64,000 nt of DNA from Parvibaculum sp045863935 (GTDB lineage: Bacteria > Pseudomonadota > Alphaproteobacteria > Parvibaculales > Parvibaculaceae), in the NCBI RefSeq assembly GCF_045863935.1, contig NZ_BTVP01000008.1, positions 1 through 64,000 on the forward strand, given 5' to 3'. The notes beneath the pieces were generated by a model, which worked only from the letters and a program-made list of their open reading frames with translations, was not told the origin of the DNA and ran no database searches. Position numbers and translations under genes: made by a program. Numbering within the stretch: position 1 is the first letter of the stretch; each line of letters starts with the position of its first letter. This document shows positions 59,842 to 64,000 of this stretch, piece after piece.

Positions 59842-60453
59842 TCAATGGGCGAAGATGTCTTCTTCCGGCCAGCCGGCGAGGTCGAGGGCGGCGCGGACGG
59901 GCAGGAAGGCGAAGCAGGCCTTGGCGAGCTCCATGCGGCCCTCGCGGGCGAGCATTCCGTCGAGCACGGATTTTACCTCGTGGAGGTAGAGAACGTCGGA
60001 CGCGGCATAGGCAAGCTGGGCTTCCGTGAGGTCGCGGGCGCCCCAGTCCGAGCTCTGCTGCTGCTTCGACAGGTCGACATTCGCCAGTTCCTTCACCAGG
60101 TCCTTGAGCCCGTGGCGGTCGGTATAGGTGCGCACGAGCCTGGAGGCGACCTTGGTGCAGTAGACGGGCGAGGTGACGACGCCGAGATAGCGCTGCAGCA
60201 TGGCGACGTCGAAGCGCGCGAAGTGGAAGATCTTGAGGACGTTCTGGTTGGCCATCAGCGCGCGGAGATTGGGCGCGTTGTAGGTGCCCCGGTCGAGCTG
60301 CACGACATGGGCATTGCCGTCGCCCGCCGAAAGCTGAACCACACAGAGCTGGTCGCGCTCGGGGTTGAGCCCCATCGTCTCGGTATCGACCGCGACGCTC
60401 GCACCGAAGTCGAGGTCTGCCGGAAGATCGCCCCTGTGCAGCGTGACCGCCAT
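59842..60453 (-). CDS. rnd: Ribonuclease D (short, DEDD exonuclease domain only)
   Basis: Protein of 203 residues with the DEDD exonuclease motifs: VAVDTETMGLNP (first Asp and Glu), HFARFDVAML (second Asp region) and the YAASDVLYLHE motif with Tyr and Asp. HRDC domains of full-length RNase D are absent, as is usual in alphaproteobacterial short forms. It trims the 3' ends of tRNA and other RNAs. ATG 60453 is preceded by GCGGAG. A tRNA-Leu gene lies 67 bp upstream. Confidence 0.88.
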   Translation of the reverse strand: MAVTLHRGDLPADLDFGASVAVDTETMGLNPERDQLCVVQLSAGDGNAHVVQLDRGTYNAPNLRALMANQNVLKIFHFARFDVAMLQRYLGVVTSPVYCTKVASRLVRTYTDRHGLKDLVKELANVDLSKQQQSSDWGARDLTEAQLAYAASDVLYLHEVKSVLDGMLAREGRMELAKACFAFLPVRAALDLAGWPEEDIFAH

Positions 60454-60520
60454 GTTCGGGCTCCGCTTGGTCCCCTGACGGGGATTGGGAGCGGCGGGCG
60501 GAACCGCCGCGGGAAAGGAA

Positions 60521-60608
60521 TGGTGCCCAGGAGAAGACTCGAACTTCCACGCCCTTGCGAGCGCCAGCACCTGAAGCTGGTGCGTCTACCAATTCCGCCA
60601 CCTGGGCA
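60521..60608 (-). tRNA. tRNA-Leu (anticodon CAG)
   Basis: Minus-strand gene of 88 nt including an encoded CCA. The acceptor stem pairs TGCCCAG with CTGGGCA, the anticodon stem CCAGC/GCTGG holds loop TTCAGGT with anticodon CAG, and the T loop reads GTTCGAGTC. A long variable arm (CGCTCGCAAGGGCG) confirms the leucine class. On the minus strand TTGACA (60642-60647) lies at promoter distance, with a poor -10 (TAAGCA). Confidence 0.95.
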
Positions 60609-60781
60609 CGTGCGCAGTTGCTTAAATAGGGGGCGAGGCAATGTCAATGGAGGAGGCGCGCGCCAAGCGTGTTCGCCCGCTCTTTGCCGCGCCGCCCGCA
60701 TAGGCTATCAAGGGAGGGATTTCAGGGCTCCGGCGGAAAAGAGGAGCCCGGCGGGGCGTTGAGAGCGAAAGGCGAGGCCAG

Positions 60782-61789
60782 ATGAGCGTGGATAGCGCGG
60801 ACCGGGAAATGATGAAAAGCGCGCGGCCGGCGGGCGGCATGGTGACGGTCTTCGGCGGTTCCGGCTTTCTCGGCCGCCACATCGTTCACGCGCTGGCGCG
60901 GCGCGGCTACCGGGTGCGCGTGGCGGTCCGCCGCCCGAACGATGCGCATTATCTGCGCCCGATGGGCGTGGTGGGCCAGGTGGAACCCGTGCAGGCGAAT
61001 ATCCGCGACGAGGCTTCCGTGCAGGCGGCGGTCGCGGGTGCGGTCGCCGTTGTGAACCTCGTCGGCATCATGAACGAGAGCGGCAAGCAGACCTTCGAGG
61101 CGGTGATGTCGGAAGGCGCGGGCCGCATCGCGCGCGCCGCCGCTGCGGCCGGCGTGCCGGCACTCGTCCACATCTCGGCGATCGGCGCGGACGAGGAAGG
61201 CGCGTCCGAATATGCGCGCGCCAAGGCGGCGGGCGAGAAGGCGGTGCGCGCGGCTTTCCCGGATGCGGCGATCGTGCGGCCTTCGATCGTCTTCGGGCCC
61301 GAAGACAGCTTCTTCAACCGCTTTGCCGGCATGGCCCGGCTTTCTCCCGTGCTGCCGCTGATCGGCGGCGGGACGATGCGCATGCAGCCCGTCTATGTGA
61401 AGGACCTTGCCGAGGGCGTGGCGCGGATCGTCGAACGCGACGGCACGGGCGGCATGGTGTACGAATTCGGCGGGCCGGAAAGGAAGACCTTCCGTGAACT
61501 GATGGAACTGCTGCTGGTGAATATCGCCCGCAAGCGCGTCCTGCTGCCGATCCCGGTATTCGCGGCGAAGGCAATGGCCTTCTTCACGCAGTTCATTCCC
61601 AATCCGCCGCTGACGCCCGACCAGGTGCGGCTTCTCGGCATCGACAATGTGGTGAGCGAGGCGGCGGAGGCGGAAGGCCGCACGCTCGCCGGACTTGGCG
61701 TCCGGGCGACGGCGATGGAAATCGTGCTGCCGACCTATCTTTACCGCTTCCGTCGTGGCGGACAGTTCGAGCGCATCAACGCGAGCTGA
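60782..61789 (+). CDS. Complex I NDUFA9-subunit family NAD(P)-binding protein
   Basis: Atypical SDR of 335 residues with a Rossmann loop VFGGSGFLGRHIVHALARRG, NLVGIMNESG and a C-terminal LPIPVFAAKAMAFFTQFIPNP shown in part. It matches the NDUFA9 family, an accessory protein of respiratory complex I in alphaproteobacteria and mitochondria. ATG 60782 follows GGCGAGG. It starts a compact four-gene run with cueR, a GST gene and queG. Confidence 0.88.
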   Translation: MSVDSADREMMKSARPAGGMVTVFGGSGFLGRHIVHALARRGYRVRVAVRRPNDAHYLRPMGVVGQVEPVQANIRDEASVQAAVAGAVAVVNLVGIMNESGKQTFEAVMSEGAGRIARAAAAAGVPALVHISAIGADEEGASEYARAKAAGEKAVRAAFPDAAIVRPSIVFGPEDSFFNRFAGMARLSPVLPLIGGGTMRMQPVYVKDLAEGVARIVERDGTGGMVYEFGGPERKTFRELMELLLVNIARKRVLLPIPVFAAKAMAFFTQFIPNPPLTPDQVRLLGIDNVVSEAAEAEGRTLAGLGVRATAMEIVLPTYLYRFRRGGQFERINAS

Positions 61790-61794
61790 GAGAC

Positions 61795-62208
61795 ATGAAT
61801 ATCGGAGAGGCGGCAGCCCGCTCCGGCGTGCCTGCCAAGACCATTCGCTATTACGAGGACATCGCGCTGATCGAGAGCGCGGATCGCACGGCGAACGGTT
61901 ACCGCGCCTATTCGCAGGAAGACGTGCATACGCTGCGCTTCATCGCCAGCGCCCGCTCGCTCGGCTTCACGGTGGCGCAGTGCCGCGACCTGCTCGCGCT
62001 CTATCGCGACCGCGAGCGTTCCAGCGCCGATGTGAAGGCGATTGCCGCGAACCATGTGGCGGAGATCGACGACAAGATCGAGGGCCTGCGCGCCATGCGG
62101 GCGACGCTCTCGACACTCATGCGCAAATGCCACGGGGACGATCGTCCCGAATGCCCGATCATCGAGGAACTCGCCGCAGGAAGCGCCCCCGAAACCGACA
62201 AGAAATAA
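61795..62208 (+). CDS. cueR: Cu(I)-responsive MerR-family regulator CueR
   Basis: Protein of 137 residues: MerR winged helix (NIGEAAARSGVPAKTIRYYE, NGYRAYSQED), a dimerisation helix and the metal loop CHGDDRPEC. The residues that define Cu(I) sensing in E. coli CueR are at identical positions: S77, C112 and C120. It activates copper export genes. No copA or copper oxidase lies nearby; it starts six bases after the NDUFA9-like gene, so its targets must be elsewhere. Confidence 0.9.
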   Translation: MNIGEAAARSGVPAKTIRYYEDIALIESADRTANGYRAYSQEDVHTLRFIASARSLGFTVAQCRDLLALYRDRERSSADVKAIAANHVAEIDDKIEGLRAMRATLSTLMRKCHGDDRPECPIIEELAAGSAPETDKK

Positions 62209-62228
62209 CAAGCAAACCCCGCGAGCCC

Positions 62229-62906
62229 ATGCGCCAGCTTTACCATCTGCCGATTTCCCCCGCCTGCCGCAAGGTGCGCCTGGTCCTGGCCGAAAAGGGC
62301 CTCGACTTCGAACTCGTGGAAGAGCGCGACTGGGAACGCCGCGACGACTTCCTGATGCTGAACCCGGCGGGCGAGGTGCCCGTGCTGGTGGAGGAGGGCG
62401 AGCCCATTTCGGGTGCAACGCCCATTGCGGAATATCTGGAAGAGACGGCGCCCGACGTGAAGCTTCTGCCGGAAGAGCCGCTGGCGCGCGCGGAAGTGCG
62501 GCGCCTCGTCGACTGGTTCGACCGGAAATTCGCCGCGGAAGTGTCGGACGGTCTCATCTTCGAGAAGGTGACGCGGCGCTTTCTCAGCGCGGCGGATGGC
62601 GGCGGCGCGCCGGACATGATCGTGGTGCGCGCCGCGCTTCACAACCTGCGCTACCATCTCGACTACATCTGCTACCTGATGGAGGAGCGGAACTGGCTTG
62701 CGGGCGAGACGCTGACGCTTGCCGATCTCACGGCGGCCGCGCATCTCTCCTGCCTCGACTATGTGGGCGATGTGCCCTGGGCGCAGTATCCAGGCGCGAA
62801 GGACTGGTATGTCCGCATCAAGTCGCGCCCCGGCTTCAGGGGGATCCTCGCCGATCATGTGGCCGGCATGCCGCCGCCGAAACTCTATGCCAATCTCGAC
62901 TTCTGA
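62229..62906 (+). CDS. Glutathione S-transferase family protein
   Basis: GST of 225 residues: thioredoxin-like N-terminal domain (LYHLPISPACRKVRLVLAEK, NPAGEVPVLVEEG, ISGATPIAEYLEE) and helical C-terminal domain (GETLTLADLTAAAHLSCLDY). Ser or Cys in SPACRK may activate glutathione. ATG 62229 lies 20 bp after cueR. The gene overlaps queG by 20 bases. The substrate is unknown. Confidence 0.88.
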   Translation: MRQLYHLPISPACRKVRLVLAEKGLDFELVEERDWERRDDFLMLNPAGEVPVLVEEGEPISGATPIAEYLEETAPDVKLLPEEPLARAEVRRLVDWFDRKFAAEVSDGLIFEKVTRRFLSAADGGGAPDMIVVRAALHNLRYHLDYICYLMEERNWLAGETLTLADLTAAAHLSCLDYVGDVPWAQYPGAKDWYVRIKSRPGFRGILADHVAGMPPPKLYANLDF

Positions 62907-64000
62907 TCCGAAAGACCTGACGGCACTGCGCGGCGATCTCGTCACGCGCGCGAGGGAAGCGGGCTTCGACGATATCGGCATCGCGCGTGCCGATGCCCGC
63001 GCCGACCTTCCGGAACGATTGCAGCACTGGCTCGGCCTCGGGCGTCATGGCGGCATGGGCTGGATGGCGGAGACGGCGGAACGCCGAGCGGCCCCGAAGA
63101 CGCTCTGGCCCGACGCAAAATCGGTCGTGATGCTGGCGATGAATTACGCGCCGGAGAGCGATCCCCTGGAGGCGCTTGAGCGGCGCGACCGCGCGGCGAT
63201 CTCGGTCTATGCGCAGAACCGCGACTACCACGACCTCGTGAAAAAGAGGCTGAAGCAGGTCGCGCGATGGCTCGCGGAGACGAGCGGCGCGGAGGTGAAG
63301 GTCTTTGTCGATACGGCGCCCGTGATGGAAAAGCCGTTCGCGCAGGCGGCTGGTCTCGGCTGGCAGGGCAAGCACACCAATCTCGTGTCGCGAAAACTCG
63401 GCTCCTGGTTCTTCCTCGGCGCGATCTTCACGACGCTCGATCTTGCCGCGGACGAGCCCCATGCCGACCGCTGCGGCGAGTGCCGCCGCTGCCTCGACAT
63501 CTGCCCGACAAGGGCCTTCCCCGCGCCCTATGAACTCGATGCGCGGCGCTGCATTTCCTACCTCACCATCGAGCACAAGGGGCATATCGCACGCGAATTC
63601 CGCGAACCCATGGGCAATCGCATCTATGGCTGCGACGACTGCCTCGCCGTCTGCCCCTGGAACAAGTTCGCACATCGCACGCGCGAGGACGCATTCCATG
63701 CGCGCGAGGAATTGCGCGCACCGCTTCTCGCCGAACTGGCGCGCTTCGACGATCCCTCGTTTCGCGCGTTCTTTTCAGGGTCGCCCGTCAAGCGGATCGG
63801 CCGCGACCGCTTTGTGCGGAACGTGCTGATTGCGATCGGGAATTCCGGGCAAGCCGCGCTCGCGGAAGAGGTGCGTGCGCTGCTCGGCGATCCCTCGCCG
63901 CTGGTGCGCGCCATGGCGGTCTGGGCGTTCGGGCGGCTGGCACCCGATGAGGTGCGCAGCATTGCGGGGGCGGCGCTCGAAAAGGAAGAAGATGAAGACG
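62887..64000 (+). CDS. queG: Epoxyqueuosine reductase QueG, 3' end beyond window
   Basis: Cobalamin-dependent iron-sulfur enzyme that makes queuosine in tRNA by reducing epoxyqueuosine. About 371 residues are visible. The catalytic Asp region VFVDTAPVMEKPFAQAAGL, two 4Fe-4S motifs (CGECRRCLDICP and CDDCLAVCPWNKF) and the start of a HEAT-repeat tail (NVLIAIGNSG, SPLVRAMAVWAFGRL) are present. ATG 62887 lies within the end of the GST gene. The reading frame is open at 64000, so the gene is truncated by the window. Confidence 0.93.
   Translation, partial: MPISTSDPKDLTALRGDLVTRAREAGFDDIGIARADARADLPERLQHWLGLGRHGGMGWMAETAERRAAPKTLWPDAKSVVMLAMNYAPESDPLEALERRDRAAISVYAQNRDYHDLVKKRLKQVARWLAETSGAEVKVFVDTAPVMEKPFAQAAGLGWQGKHTNLVSRKLGSWFFLGAIFTTLDLAADEPHADRCGECRRCLDICPTRAFPAPYELDARRCISYLTIEHKGHIAREFREPMGNRIYGCDDCLAVCPWNKFAHRTREDAFHAREELRAPLLAELARFDDPSFRAFFSGSPVKRIGRDRFVRNVLIAIGNSGQAALAEEVRALLGDPSPLVRAMAVWAFGRLAPDEVRSIAGAALEKEEDED

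Noticed and set aside
1..64000. CRISPR arrays, insertion sequences, prophage genes, rRNA
   Set aside because: No regularly spaced direct repeats, transposase, integrase, phage structural genes or rRNA segments were seen; the only RNA gene recognised is tRNA-Leu.

Overview
The window is GC-rich, densely coded DNA from what looks like an environmental alphaproteobacterium. Supporting signs are the gene order lptC-lptA-lptB-rpoN-hpf-ptsN, an NDUFA9-type complex I protein, an Hsp20/DUF1150 pair, hemP-led haem uptake and many TetR-controlled catabolic cassettes. The CYP153 alkane hydroxylase and large beta-oxidation capacity recall Parvibaculum-like hydrocarbon degraders; that genus link is inference. 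A run of ten Ns at 55381-55390 shows that this is a scaffolded draft.

Positions 1-8000 hold the 3' end of a BadI/MenB-like hydratase, a badly decayed acyl-CoA dehydrogenase pseudogene, a CYP153 P450 whose GTG start overlaps the pseudogene's stop, a TetR gene, and a co-directional CoA-thioester operon (acyl-CoA ligase, SCPx-type thiolase, two MaoC-type hydratases, SDR, crotonase). Positions 8000-15300 hold an almost complete homoprotocatechuate (4-hydroxyphenylacetate) meta-cleavage set: hpaH-hpaI on the minus strand, a TetR gene, and hpaB-hpaE-hpaD-hpaG on the plus strand. Both promoter regions carry a matching double TGA-N6-TCA element. Positions 15400-22400 hold two detoxification enzymes (YghU-type GST and an old-yellow-enzyme homologue), a single-chain biotin-dependent acyl-CoA carboxylase, an FMN reductase-like protein and an SDR.

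Positions 22400-30500 hold a PCMT/erythromycin-esterase fusion and a second TetR-controlled cassette of unknown substrate: flavin monooxygenase, SDR lacking its catalytic Tyr/Lys, small membrane protein, FAH-fold hydrolase with a signal peptide. A cytoplasmic FAH enzyme follows. Positions 30500-39900 hold a PadR-RND efflux operon with a very symmetrical operator, then a CoA-transferase and a FadE-type dehydrogenase. Positions 39900-51400 are devoted to iron: an Fbp-type ferric transporter and a hemP-hmuR-tonB-hmuS-hmuT-hmuU-hmuV haem operon, with Fur-like 7-1-7 boxes before fbpA and hemP.

Positions 51500-64000 are mostly housekeeping: Fe-SOD, a sigma-32-type Hsp20/DUF1150 unit, a Fic-wHTH protein preceded by two large palindromes, ptsN, hpf, rpoN, lptBAC, RNase D, tRNA-Leu(CAG), the NDUFA9-like protein, CueR, a GST and queG, which runs off the end. 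The observations most worth following are the Fic palindromes, two near-identical PHO-box-like elements in non-coding DNA, the catabolic cassette with the exported FAH protein, the twin operators of the hpa cluster and the CYP153 gene grown into a dead gene.
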